Positions 1-8,860 of a stretch of DNA of 33,980 nucleotides are shown piece after piece (position 1 is the first letter of the stretch; each line of letters starts with the position of its first letter). Position numbers and translations under genes: made by a program. The notes below the pieces were generated by a model. That model had not been told where the DNA came from. It did no database searches and worked only from the letters and a program-made list of their open reading frames with translations. The stretch lies in assembly GCA_014377535.1 (NCBI GenBank), contig JACMPK010000194.1, positions 1 through 33,980 on the forward strand, given 5' to 3'. The stretch is from Gemmatimonadaceae bacterium. GTDB lineage: Bacteria > Gemmatimonadota > Gemmatimonadetes > Gemmatimonadales > Gemmatimonadaceae.

Positions 1-608
1 AAGGCAGCCTGCAGGTTCTCACGGACGAGATCGGTCATAAAACGAAAGATAGAGTAAGTCGGCTCCAACAACCACGAATTGCGCTTCCGCCGGGACAGGG
101 CACGCAGAAGCGCGCGACCCGCCAGGCCAATCGTGCCGACGTGGGCGGCGAACCCTCGATCTACGCGCCGACGGTACCGTGCCAGGCCCACGTGATGGTC
201 CAACTGAGGTTCGCGATCATCGCGCCGGCGTTCATCACCGCAGCTTGTGCGGGAGTGCTGCGGATCACGGTGCAAGGACGCGCGCCATTTCGTCTCGATT
301 GCCTTCGTGGCAACTGCGCCGAGCAGTGGCACGCGCTGATCATCGCTATCGCGTTTATTCCGAACCACGACGAGTGAAAAATCGGTCCGTTCGCCGGTCC
401 GACGAGCGGCGCTCTGCAGTCCGCACGAAAGCTTCTGGCTGGACGCGCATGACGACCTTTGTGACCAGTGCTTCGGCCACACTTGTCCCAGTTTTCAGCC
501 CTCTCAAATTCTCGGGCAGCTCACGATTGGCATGACGAATGAATGGCGGAAGTGCGTTTGCTATTGATACGAGAAGTGGCGCTCGCCCCAACATGCTGTA
601 CGGGCAGG
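1..608. other. No convincing gene; possible short relic at 355-612
   Basis: I see no recognisable protein family on either strand here. On the minus strand, an 85-codon frame (612 down to 355) begins with GTG overlapping the photolyase stop (GTGA). It includes a stretch (RELPENLRGLKTGTSVAEAL) that looks coding-like but matches no family I know. It could be a small downstream gene co-transcribed with the photolyase or the remnant of one. The rest is interrupted by stops in all frames. Nothing else can be supported. Confidence 0.3.
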
Positions 609-2234
609 TCACTCGAACAATGAGCTCTGCATTGGCGTCAGCTCTGTCAAACCCTGCACCCGCCGGATGAACGCGTCAGGGTCGTAGCGATGCGACGCCC
701 GGTCCAGTGACATCGCCCGCACTGTGCCAAACCCTGGCTGCGACGGGAACGGCCGCTCGCCCCAGCCGAGGCACCAGAGTGTACCCATGATGCCATTCGG
801 GTCACGACCGTCAAGTGCCAGGCGATCATTCTCGTGCACCAGCCAGGTCAACGCCGTGTCCGCATCGGGCGCCCATCGGACGATGGCCTTGCCCCACTGC
901 ATGCGCGCGTAGTTGTGGAGCCGCCCGTGATGCAGGAGTGACGTCTGCATGGCGTTCCAGAGCGGATGGCTGCTCTCGCCTCGACGCAGTGCCGCAGCAT
1001 TCCACGCGGCGTGGTCGCTCGGCACGGAGCGAGTGTCCAGCGTCCGGCGCGCCCACGCAGGGATGCCCTGACTCACCACCTCGGCCGCATCGGTGACCCC
1101 GTTGGCCTGCGCCAGCCCCAGGGCCAGCGAGAACGCGAGGTCGCGGCGGACGGCCACCTGATCCACCACGCCGGCCGCACTCGCCTGTCGTACACTGCGT
1201 TCGCTGTCTGGCCCCTCGCGCACCGCTGCGAGCACGGCCCGACACACTTCGACCGGGCCGAGCGTGCCATAGTGCAGGAACGGCGACAGATGCGTCGTCG
1301 TATCGCGCGCAGCGTCCATGCGCTCAGCCTGATACCCGGTCAGGCGGTGTGTGACGAAATCCGCGAGCGTCGCCAGACCCGCGGCTCGGCCCACCGATGC
1401 GCCCGCCGGCAAAATCACCGACGCGTCCGACCCGCTGGCCTTGGCCAAGGCGATGCCCCATGCCTGCGCCGCACCAGGCATGACGAACGCCGGGTCCTCG
1501 AACACCGTCCAGGCGCGCGGACCCACGGTGGCGGCGATGTGCTCGACGAGTGCAGCGCGGGCGGCATCGTCGCCATGGTGCACGGGATGTCGTGGCACCC
1601 GGTCCTCGACCTCCGTGAGCCATTGCGCGATGGCCGCATCGAAGGCGGCCCGTTGACCACCGGCATTTGCTGGGGTCCCGCGTGTCGTGAAGGCCCCCAT
1701 CGTGGTGTAGCCATCCACCGCCCAGACGGCACACGGCACTCGCGCCGCGAGCTGCGTCGCCCGGGTCAGTACGCCGGCGGTCGGCAGACAGTCCGTGACG
1801 ATCAGGGCGGCTGCCTCGGCAAGCCGCACGAGCACCGTGCGATCATCAGCTGGACGGAGTGGCCCTGCCCCGCGACCGGTGCGACGGACGGCGCCCGAGA
1901 CGACGTAGCCCGCCGCCACGGCATCCCGCGCCAGTTCGTGCGCGGCGGTCATCAGTGCGCCGTGGTGGCGGGCATTGGCCGAGGGGTAGGTCGCATCGAT
2001 CCCTTGATGAATGACCACTGGAAGACCGAGTCGGTCGGCAGCACGGACCGCGGCGCGGAGTGCCCAATTGCCGGAGACGCGGCGGGTGCTCTGCGACCAG
2101 TACAGCACGTACTCGATTCCAGGCGTCGTGCGAGGATCACGCACGGAAGCTGTGTTCAACGGCGTCGCGCGCGTGGCGAGCGCGGTCCGCACCTGCGGGG
2201 CATCCATGGGCAGGTTAGGAGGCAGCGATAGCAT
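609..2234 (-). CDS. Deoxyribodipyrimidine photolyase, class II type
   Basis: This flavoprotein would repair UV-induced cyclobutane pyrimidine dimers using light through FAD. The N-terminal third is an alpha/beta photolyase-homology domain (VLYWSQSTRRVSGNWAL near residue 45). The C-terminal two thirds is the helical FAD domain, with LSPFLHYGTLGP, then WNAMQTSLLHHGRLHNYARM, the motif MQWGKAIVRW, and ENDRLALDGRDPNG. The last group is the class II signature rather than class I. The length is about 541 residues from ATG 2234. An in-frame GTG at 2276 would add 14 residues, and an ATG nine codons further in is also possible; no strong ribosome binding site decides. It is divergent from the kinase starting at 2454, with about 220 bp of shared upstream DNA. 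A decayed second copy of its C-terminus lies at 21543-21707. The photolyase identity is firm; the class is well supported but not tested. Confidence 0.9.
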   Translation of the reverse strand: MLSLPPNLPMDAPQVRTALATRATPLNTASVRDPRTTPGIEYVLYWSQSTRRVSGNWALRAAVRAADRLGLPVVIHQGIDATYPSANARHHGALMTAAHELARDAVAAGYVVSGAVRRTGRGAGPLRPADDRTVLVRLAEAAALIVTDCLPTAGVLTRATQLAARVPCAVWAVDGYTTMGAFTTRGTPANAGGQRAAFDAAIAQWLTEVEDRVPRHPVHHGDDAARAALVEHIAATVGPRAWTVFEDPAFVMPGAAQAWGIALAKASGSDASVILPAGASVGRAAGLATLADFVTHRLTGYQAERMDAARDTTTHLSPFLHYGTLGPVEVCRAVLAAVREGPDSERSVRQASAAGVVDQVAVRRDLAFSLALGLAQANGVTDAAEVVSQGIPAWARRTLDTRSVPSDHAAWNAAALRRGESSHPLWNAMQTSLLHHGRLHNYARMQWGKAIVRWAPDADTALTWLVHENDRLALDGRDPNGIMGTLWCLGWGERPFPSQPGFGTVRAMSLDRASHRYDPDAFIRRVQGLTELTPMQSSLFE

Positions 2235-2453
2235 CGCTGCAGAATACCCCTCTCCGTCTGGACCGGCGAGCCGCACGCGCGAACCACTGCCAGGCGGGGG
2301 CGGCCGCCAAGAGCGAGCTCAGCATGTCGCGCTACGCAAAGCTCGTTATCTACGTAACTCAGGGACAGGTCTCTCAAGACGTTACACACCGCCGCAGCCC
2401 AGCTTCAACCGTTGCGATCACAAGTTGCTACCCGTCCCCTTCCCGACCGCCGA

Positions 2454-3617
2454 ATGACAACCGTGCCTGTTGCACCGCAGCGACTCGCCGATTTTTTGGA
2501 GGCGAGCATGGACGTGGTGCTCGCGGAGTGGGTCACATTCGCGCGCACGCTGCTTGGTGCCGCCGACATGAACCTGACGGCCCTGCGCGACCACGCGGCC
2601 GAAATGCTGACCGATATCATCGCCGACCTGCGCACACCGCAGACCGCCGAGGACCAGCGCAGGAAGTCGCAGGGCGAGGAAGTCCATGCACCGATCAGTA
2701 CGTCGGCATCGGCCAAGGCGCATGGCGCTGCCCGCGCCAATAGCGGATTCACCATCGTCGAGATGATTGCTGAATTCCGTGCACTGCGCGCCAGTGTGCT
2801 ACGGCTCTGGACGGCGGAACAGGACGTCTTGACTCGTGTCCATATCGACGACCTCGCGCGATTTCATGAAGCCATCGACCAGATCATCGCGGAGTCTGTC
2901 GGGAGGTTCCACACCAACACGACGCAGTCGCAGGACCTCTTCGTGGCGGTGCTGGGCCACGACCTCAGGACGCCGCTGCACACCGTATCAATCGTGACCG
3001 AGGCGGTGGCGGATGCGAACGTACTCGATGCGCACTACGCCCCGCTCATGGCGCGCGCCGTCCGCAGCACCAAGCGAATGACGCAGATGCTCGACGACCT
3101 GCTCGACTTCACGCGCAGCCGCATGGGCGGCGGGCTTCCGGTGAATCCGCATGACGTTGACCTTCACCGTGTGGTGGAGGACGCGGTTGACGAATTTCGG
3201 AGCAGTAGTCCGCAGCACACGTATGCGGTGGCAATGACCGGTGATCTGCGCGGCAGTTTCGACGCACCGCGCATCGGCCAGGTCTTGTCGAATTTGCTCG
3301 GGAACGCGGTGCAGCATGGTGACCCCGAGACGCCGGTGCAGGTTGTCGTGCGCGGAGATGACGCGGAGGTCATTGTCGAGGTACGGAATACCGGCCCGAC
3401 GATCCCCGCTGCTGAACTGCCCACGCTCTTTGGCCCCTTCAAGCGACTGCGGCATGGCAATGCCGATGATGCCTTTCCGCATCTCGGGTTAGGGCTCTAC
3501 ATCGCGGATGAAATCGTGACCAGGCATGGTGGGCGACTCGTGGTCACGTCGACGGACGACTTGGGCACTTGCTTTGCCGCACACCTTCCACGGCACCGGG
3601 CGGGTACCGTCTCGTAG
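2454..3617 (+). CDS. Soluble sensor histidine kinase with RsbRD-like N-terminal domain
   Basis: A cytoplasmic histidine kinase of about 387 residues without membrane segments. Residues 5-150 form a helical domain resembling the RsbRD/RsbT co-antagonist N-terminal type (LADFLEASMDVVLAEW; FTIVEMIAEFRALRASVLRLW), seen in sensor kinases and stress regulators. The HisKA box is LGHDLRTPLHTV with His169 as the expected phosphoacceptor. The ATPase domain follows, with the N box NLLGNAVQHG, a G1-like VRNTGPTIP in which the usual DxGxG is replaced by N-T-G-P-T, and the G2 box GLGLYIADEI. The start is ATG 2454; an upstream in-frame TTG (2412) is less likely. No response regulator lies next to it, so it is an orphan kinase. 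The input signal is unknown. The divergent photolyase invites the guess of a light or DNA-stress role, but nothing in the protein shows it. Confidence 0.85.
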   Translation: MTTVPVAPQRLADFLEASMDVVLAEWVTFARTLLGAADMNLTALRDHAAEMLTDIIADLRTPQTAEDQRRKSQGEEVHAPISTSASAKAHGAARANSGFTIVEMIAEFRALRASVLRLWTAEQDVLTRVHIDDLARFHEAIDQIIAESVGRFHTNTTQSQDLFVAVLGHDLRTPLHTVSIVTEAVADANVLDAHYAPLMARAVRSTKRMTQMLDDLLDFTRSRMGGGLPVNPHDVDLHRVVEDAVDEFRSSSPQHTYAVAMTGDLRGSFDAPRIGQVLSNLLGNAVQHGDPETPVQVVVRGDDAEVIVEVRNTGPTIPAAELPTLFGPFKRLRHGNADDAFPHLGLGLYIADEIVTRHGGRLVVTSTDDLGTCFAAHLPRHRAGTVS

Positions 3618-3667
3618 GCCTCCTCGGCCGCGCTGCACCACGTGACGGAGGCGCAATTGTGTCCCCG

Positions 3668-4025
3668 TCAGGTGGTGATCGTCGTCGCGGCGGGTAGGTG
3701 CGCTGTGAATGTGCTGTCCGTACCCAATTCACTGGCAACCGTCTGATCGCCACGAATTGTACGGGCAAGATTCTAACTGATCTTGAGCCCGAGCCCCGTG
3801 CCGTAACCACGCTGTACGAGCTGCGCCTCGATCTGAACGAATGACCTAACGACCGCGTCATGTAGTCATCAGCATCCTGATGCGCGCCGCTCTCACTCCA
3901 ATCTCGACCACCGTGGCGTGGCCGATCTCCACTCGCGCGCAGGACATGATGATGACGCCTCGGGTCGTGAATGAGCGCTCGAATTCGCTCGAGATCCTGC
4001 AGCGTACTGCCACGCTTCATCATTG
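3668..4025 (-). pseudogene. Histidine kinase C-terminal relic
   Basis: On the minus strand, a frame from 3850 to the stop at 3668 reads as the end of a histidine kinase ATPase domain: SFVQIEAQLVQRGYGTGLGL, then a TAG at 3773-3775, then NLARTIRGDQTVASELGTDS and TFTAHLPA. The motifs GTGLGL (G2 box) and the final G-T-x-x-T-F-x-x-x-L-P are classic. Further upstream, a shifted frame gives ATVVEIGVR, reminiscent of the strand before the G1 box, so the relic probably extends to about 4025 with frameshifts. No H box survives. It lies convergent to the intact kinase ending at 3617, but its sequence is not a simple copy of that kinase. Confidence 0.75.
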
Positions 4026-4400
4026 ACGTCTACGCGTGCATTGTGACCTGAACGAGAGTGATGACATCGACGTGGCACGACAGCGCGCAGGACATAGGGG
4101 ACACGCGAGAGCTATCGCGGCATATCGAGCGCCGGATCGACACGACGGTCGTCCTGCTGGTGACGACGAGCGACTGGATCACATCGTCGGCACGGCGAGG
4201 CGCGAAGTACCGGCGCAGCAGGCATTCGCTTCAGCAGCACAACCCTGCCACTGTGACGTGACGATCACGGAAACCTGCCGCATTCGGACCGATGTGCGAT
4301 TCGCGCAGCGGCAGTGCAAGCCGAGAATGCTCGTCAATGATCACCAGTCGCCGTGCCACCCTACGCACGACGCGGTGTGTGCCTTCTGACGATACGACGT
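4026..4400. other. Gene-free interval
   Basis: All frames are broken or lack recognisable motifs. It may hold the decayed N-terminal part of the kinase relic on its left, since that relic has no H box, but I could not find an HisKA-like segment. Confidence 0.4.
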
Positions 4401-5231
4401 TTATCTGACCGTGGGAAACTCGTCGTCTGCCGTCGCGCGCGTGTTCCGCCACAGCAGTTCGCTGGCCGTCACGTCCGTGCGGTTCGTCAGGTACAGATTC
4501 CACGAATTGATGATCATGGCCGCCACGGCGGGGCCACGGATTTGCGTGGTCGCACCAGCGCCGCCACGCATGCCGAGGAGCCGCTTCCGCAGCTCGAACG
4601 CCGGATTGCCGCGTCCGATGTTCTCGCCCTCCTGAAGTGCCTCGATCCATTCCTCGGCCTTCCTCGCGTGCTTCTCGTGCGCCAGACAATAGACCATCGC
4701 GAGTTGCGCGTGCGGCTGGATCACTCCGTTCTGAACGACGCGTTGGACGGCGTCGCCGAGGAATGGATGCGCCTTCATGGTCCGCTGCAACTGTGCAAAC
4801 GACACGGCCGGACCGCTGCTCGCCAAGCGACCGAGATCGTAATAGTGGATTGATTTCGCTGCCGCAGCGAGCTTCCGCGCGTTCTTGACACCGTTGATCT
4901 GCAGCACGTCGGCGACGGACCGAGCGCGCCCGGTGTCGATGACCGCCATGGCTCTTGGATCCAGATTGCGCGCGACATAGAGCGGCACGGTCTTCCCGCA
5001 GGCGACGATGGCGGACAGGCGATGCTGGCCGTCGACAAGTTCACCCTTCCTGTTGAACCGCACGGGGTCGAAGGTCTGGCGCCAGTCGCCACGACGTATG
5101 TCCTCGGCGAGGCGCTCCACGTGCGTCTCATTGAGTTTCCGGTTTGCTGCCATCGTCTTCAGCCACTGCGTTGCAAGCGCTGGGGTGACGTCCATCAGCT
5201 CGAGGTTATCGTCGGCTTTTACTGGGGGCAC
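4401..5231 (-). CDS. ParB-like nuclease-domain protein
   Basis: This protein of about 276 residues has an N-terminal ParB/sulfiredoxin-like fold. The run LNETHVERLAEDIRRGDWRQ leads into the hallmark GELVDGQHRLSAIVACGKTV (D-G-Q-H-R), followed by VPLYVARNLDPRAMAVIDTG. The C-terminal half is helical and has no recognised domain. This layout is typical of orphan ParB-domain proteins from phages, plasmids and chromosomal islands, not of the ParB chromosome partitioner, which would have a central helix-turn-helix. The listed start is GTG 5231; an in-frame ATG 12 codons later (about 5195) would keep the whole domain. Neither has a clear ribosome binding site. There is no ParA and no operon partner: flanks are relic or empty DNA. 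Function is unknown beyond a possible nucleotide- or DNA-related activity of the fold. Confidence 0.8.
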   Translation of the reverse strand: MPPVKADDNLELMDVTPALATQWLKTMAANRKLNETHVERLAEDIRRGDWRQTFDPVRFNRKGELVDGQHRLSAIVACGKTVPLYVARNLDPRAMAVIDTGRARSVADVLQINGVKNARKLAAAAKSIHYYDLGRLASSGPAVSFAQLQRTMKAHPFLGDAVQRVVQNGVIQPHAQLAMVYCLAHEKHARKAEEWIEALQEGENIGRGNPAFELRKRLLGMRGGAGATTQIRGPAVAAMIINSWNLYLTNRTDVTASELLWRNTRATADDEFPTVR

Positions 5232-5917
5232 GGTATTTGGTCCGGATCGAATGGAACCAACTGGAGCACGATCCGAGCACGCGCTCGCAACGCACCCGCG
5301 TCAGCAACTGCCAGCAGGATTGACAACACGCGAAAAGTATGACGCGGTATTGAAGGCCGTCAACTCTGCAGGACTCCCGCCACACATGCATCTGGCTACG
5401 ACACACGAGTAATCCATGACGCGCCCGTCGGCGACGCTGTTGTGACGCCTCCATGTTCGACCGTAGGTACCCGGAATGCGACGGACCAGGCCCAGCATGC
5501 AACCCAGACGAGCAAACTGACACTCCATTCGTCCACACCAACCCACGCTTTGGCGTGCACGTAAAGACACAGTCAACGGCGTGCAAGTGGAAAAGCCGCG
5601 GGTGGGCTTCCAACGCACCGGATCAATCGCCGCAGCTGACAAAAAGTGCGTTGCTAGTCCCGAGCGCTCATGAGATTTGCATTGGACGAACACGCGATCA
5701 GCAAGTGCATTACATATCATCTGCCAGTTTAGAACCTGTGAATGACTTTAGAACACCGCGTGGCAGGGGTTTCGTGAACGTCGACTTCGTCGACGAGTGC
5801 GATTGGGGGGATTGATCCAGGCGGCGGTCGGAAGTGCGCGAGGCGTGGGCGGACGGCGGACAAAACGTTCCGAGTGCATGAAGTGCGTCGCCGTGAGGAC
5901 GGTGGCCAACGCGGTGT
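5232..5917. other. Gene-free interval
   Basis: Several frames stay open for 100 or more codons, but their compositions look like chance translation of GC-rich DNA and no family motif is visible. I see no RNA gene or clear repeat. Confidence 0.4.
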
Positions 5918-6379
5918 TCACGCGACACGTCGCCGTTTACCCAACGCATACGACCGACACGCGCATTGCACGCTGATACTGCTCCGCGGCGTGCGAGCCT
6001 GCTGACGCCGGGAACGCAACGCCGTGCGTCCGGTCATCAAACTGATGCGTAGCACGCCAAAGCCGCGCTCGGCAGCTGCATTCATTGTCAGGATGCGGAA
6101 CTCGGTAACCATGGTCAGGTGCTGGCCCGCCTTTTGATCGAGAATACGAGCGGCCCGCTGGTCTGCCTGATCCCTGGCTACCTCCGACGCAGCGTGTCGA
6201 TTCTCGGCCAGCACCTGCGCGATGCTGGGTGCACGCGCCGACCAAGCATTGAGAATGTACGATGCGTCCGCGGCGCCGAGCGCGGTTCGATGATCGTCAC
6301 CAGTGCCGGAGCTGGGACAGAACGCGGCGTTAAAGACCTCGACGAATTTGCGTGCAGAAGCGTATGACGGGCGTGGCAA
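5918..6379 (-). pseudogene. Possible decayed chemoreceptor-like signalling helix
   Basis: A minus-strand frame of 153 codons contains a long alanine- and glutamine-rich helix (residues about 50-95) followed by EFRILTMNAAAERGFGVLRI. In methyl-accepting chemotaxis proteins the hairpin tip reads roughly L-x-x-N-A-A-I-E-A-A-R-A-G-E-x-G-R-G-F-A-V-V. The frame matches both ends of this motif if about nine residues are deleted between them. There are no membrane segments, HAMP domain or start context. The resemblance is short, and the frame may simply be an unrelated hypothetical protein. Confidence 0.25.
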
Positions 6380-7253
6380 GGTTCAGCACCAGCTGTACCG
6401 CAGCACAGAATACCGCCGGCCATTCCTGCACGCGGCCGCAGGCACATGCGGTCAGGGGAGCCCTCAACCAACGCGTAAAGTTTGCGAAACTTCAAATCAC
6501 ATCCACGCGCTCGCTAGCCAGGACGTCACGACCGGCTCGATTCTCTCGCCTTCTGATACGCTCAGAGAAGTGGAGCCACTTGCTCCGATTCGCACGTAAA
6601 CCCGATGAAGAACCGGAACTTCCACAAAAAACGAAGTACGCCACGAGGACAAAAAACTATCTGCGACAGCGTCTGGTGATATGATTGAGGTTCGGGTCGA
6701 TGCGCACTTTTGGAAACGGGCGTTTGTGTCCCGGCTAATCTTCATCGCACGCCGCAACTCAGGTGTCGAGGTGGCCAACCTTCCACTGAAAGACGGCATG
6801 CGCAACGGAGCCGTCGCAGGCTGACGGATACACCCGAAATGGACGCAGCGTATCCGACCATCAAAAAGCTAGAGGCCACTCAGCGTGAATCGCCCGTCCC
6901 ATGCGAACTCCATTGTCGTGCGTGAAGCCAATCTTCGTCGCCAAATCGTGGTGTTAGTTACCAACCGAGATGCGCCTAGGCAGTGGTGTTGCTACCACAA
7001 GTATGTGGTTCAATTACCACAGATCTACGCAGCGCTTCGGCGCGCTGAGAAGCGCTGCAGCATCTTGCATCCTACAGCTGTTTAGTGGTGCGCTTCGTGA
7101 AACCGGCGAACACCGGTCTGGCACTCTGGCTGCTGGTGACACGCAACACAAAAAAAAGCCCCCGGCACAGAATGTGCGCGCGTGACTAATTAAGTTTTGC
7201 CGCCAACTGCTCGTTTGGCGAGTCCACAACCTGACGACTGGGAGATGCACCTG
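6380..7253. other. Mostly empty, locally AT-richer interval; one 47-codon frame
   Basis: This stretch is visibly less GC-rich than its surroundings (several A runs between 6620 and 6670 and near 7150). The only frame with a plausible coding look is ATG 6681 to stop 6824 on the plus strand, beginning MIEVRVDAHFWKRAFVSRLI; it matches nothing I know. A short ACCGG/CCGGT hairpin occurs near 7100 and an A-run followed by GCCCCCGG near 7150, in what would be the leader of the gene at 7254. I cannot assign a riboswitch or promoter. Confidence 0.3.
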
Positions 7254-8117
7254 ATGTACACGATACAAAAGGCTTGGAGCAGAGTGAAGGTTCCATCGGT
7301 CGCTTGTGCGATCGTTGTGATGCTCGCCGCACCGTCTCACGCTGGCGCGCAGAGTCCGTTGGGCTCTGCGAAAGCTTTCGGCGTGCTCGGTGCCTCAACC
7401 GTTACAAATACCGGCCCGACGACCATCAGAGGAAATCTGGGATCGTCTCCGGGGAACGCGATCACCGGGCGTGGGTTGATTACGCTTGACGGAACGGTGC
7501 ACGCAGGTGACGCGGTCGCGAGTCGAGCGCAGACTGATGCGAATGGCGCATTCACGTTGTTCTCCGCGTTGCCACGCACTCGTGATCTCAGCGGATTTGA
7601 CCTTGGCGGCTTGTCGCTCACACCTGGCGTGTATTCTTTTTCATCTTCAGCGCAGCTGACGGGTACTCTGACGCTTGATTTCCGGGGCAATCCGAATTCT
7701 CTCTTCGTATTTCAGATCGGTAGCACGTTGACGACAGCAAGCCTCGCGTCCGTGCTTGTCCTGAACGGCGGAGCGAACAATGGTCTGTACTGGGTGGTTG
7801 GTAGCTCGGCGACGCTGGGCACTGGAACGTCTTTCATGGGCAACCTTCTTGCGCGGGAAAGCATCACCATGACCACCGGCGCCGGCATCGTGTGCGGACG
7901 CGCGATTGCGCTGACGGGAGCAGTGACGCTAGATCGCAACAGAATATCAAACAATTGTGGCGAGGCTGATTTCGGCAGCGGCGGCTTCAGTGGTGGGTTC
8001 GCAACGCAAGTAGTGCCGGAGCCTGCTTCTTTCCTTTTGCTAGCGGCGGGGTTGTCGGGCCTTGGTGCGATGCGGTGGCGTCGCCGCGTTGCCACGACGA
8101 AGAGCGCAGACTGCTAA
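7254..8117 (+). CDS. Secreted ice-binding-like protein (DUF3494) with PEP-CTERM anchor
   Basis: The 287-residue protein begins with a signal peptide (positive MYTIQKAWSRVKV, hydrophobic core, cleavage near SHAGA-QS). The mature part is a DUF3494 domain: LGSAKAFGVLGASTVTNTGP, then GNLGSSPG, LTPGVYSFSSSAQLTGTL and LDFRGNPNSLFVFQIGSTL, a right-handed beta-solenoid seen in bacterial and fungal ice-binding proteins. The C-terminus is a sorting signal: VPEPASFLLLAAGLSGLGAM followed by RWRRR. That signal implies processing by an exosortase elsewhere in the genome. Start choice: GGGAG at 7240-7244 lies nine bases before ATG 7254; an in-frame ATG at 7245 is too close to it. Whether it binds ice or is a surface or biofilm adhesin cannot be told, because many DUF3494 proteins have no proven ice activity. 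Confidence 0.85.
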   Translation: MYTIQKAWSRVKVPSVACAIVVMLAAPSHAGAQSPLGSAKAFGVLGASTVTNTGPTTIRGNLGSSPGNAITGRGLITLDGTVHAGDAVASRAQTDANGAFTLFSALPRTRDLSGFDLGGLSLTPGVYSFSSSAQLTGTLTLDFRGNPNSLFVFQIGSTLTTASLASVLVLNGGANNGLYWVVGSSATLGTGTSFMGNLLARESITMTTGAGIVCGRAIALTGAVTLDRNRISNNCGEADFGSGGFSGGFATQVVPEPASFLLLAAGLSGLGAMRWRRRVATTKSADC

Positions 8118-8240
8118 TTGATCGCCACGTCTCACGTCATTCAGGCGCCCGAGTCTGCGGTCGCATGTCGTCGCGTAGGAGCATGTCGTAAAAAGCGGTC
8201 GGCTTGATCCGCGGGTATGTGAAGTTTGACTTGGCATGCA

Positions 8241-8271
8241 CGCCAGGTAGGTCGTTGCAACCTACCTGGCG
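8241..8271. repeat. 12-bp perfect inverted repeat
   Basis: CGCCAGGTAGGT (8241-8252) and ACCTACCTGGCG (8260-8271) are perfect inverted repeats around a 7-base loop. They lie about 120 bp downstream of the ice-binding-like gene. There is no T-run on either side, so a standard intrinsic terminator is not supported. It could be a factor-dependent terminator, an operator or a repeat-element fragment. Confidence 0.7.
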
Positions 8272-8767
8272 AGCGTTCGGTGCAGCGAGCGTCGTAACGC
8301 GAGTCACCGCATCGCACTCCTGATGAGCGGACAATAGTTTTGAAATTCTTTTGGTAGGCCGGTGAGGCGAATCGCTAATGTGCGGTGGCGCCGCACTTTG
8401 TGCTCACGTCCCGACGTCAGCAGTCACGAACCCCTCTTTCGGTCTGATCTGTGCCGTTGGTCGACGCCGAGCACGCACTGCAAGGAGCCAGGAGGTTTTC
8501 CGCGAATCCAATGTCGTCACGGCCGCCACGGTCGGCACACAGCACGCGCTTGAATGCGACGACACCTCGCACGATTCTTTTCAATCGAAGCGAAAGGCTC
8601 TGGGTGAAACCGCACAGCGTCGTGCACAGGATGCGGGATTTCAGCTAGCCGCGCTCCGCGCGGTAAGCGGACGATTGTGTGCGCGCTGTCGGAATCCGGC
8701 GGGGATGCCCGACGCACGGATCATCCACGCGTACCAGTCGCATAAGCCCTGGCAAATTGACATCGTT

Positions 8768-8860
8768 GCGCACGTGCCTATTCTCCGGGCAATGATCTAT
8801 GCCGAGCAGCCGGCGCAGATTCCGACGCACTTCAACGCCGCCGGCTTTGGCACCCGATAA
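8768..8860 (+). pseudogene. Possible DUF1648 fragment
   Basis: The end of a plus-strand frame reads AEQPAQIPTHFNAAGFGTR before the stop at 8860. DUF1648 membrane proteins carry a very similar L-P-x-x-I-P-x-H-F-x-x-x-G segment after their first helix. The hydrophobic helix before it is weak here and the stop cuts the domain immediately after. The match is a single short motif. Confidence 0.35.

Noticed and set aside
966-2231. 421-codon plus-strand frame opposite the photolyase
   Set aside because: Same reason: antisense shadow with no recognisable domain.
7102-7175. Riboswitch in the leader of the ice-binding-like gene
   Set aside because: A small ACCGG/CCGGT hairpin and an A-run are present, but no conserved core of a c-di-GMP or other known riboswitch could be matched.
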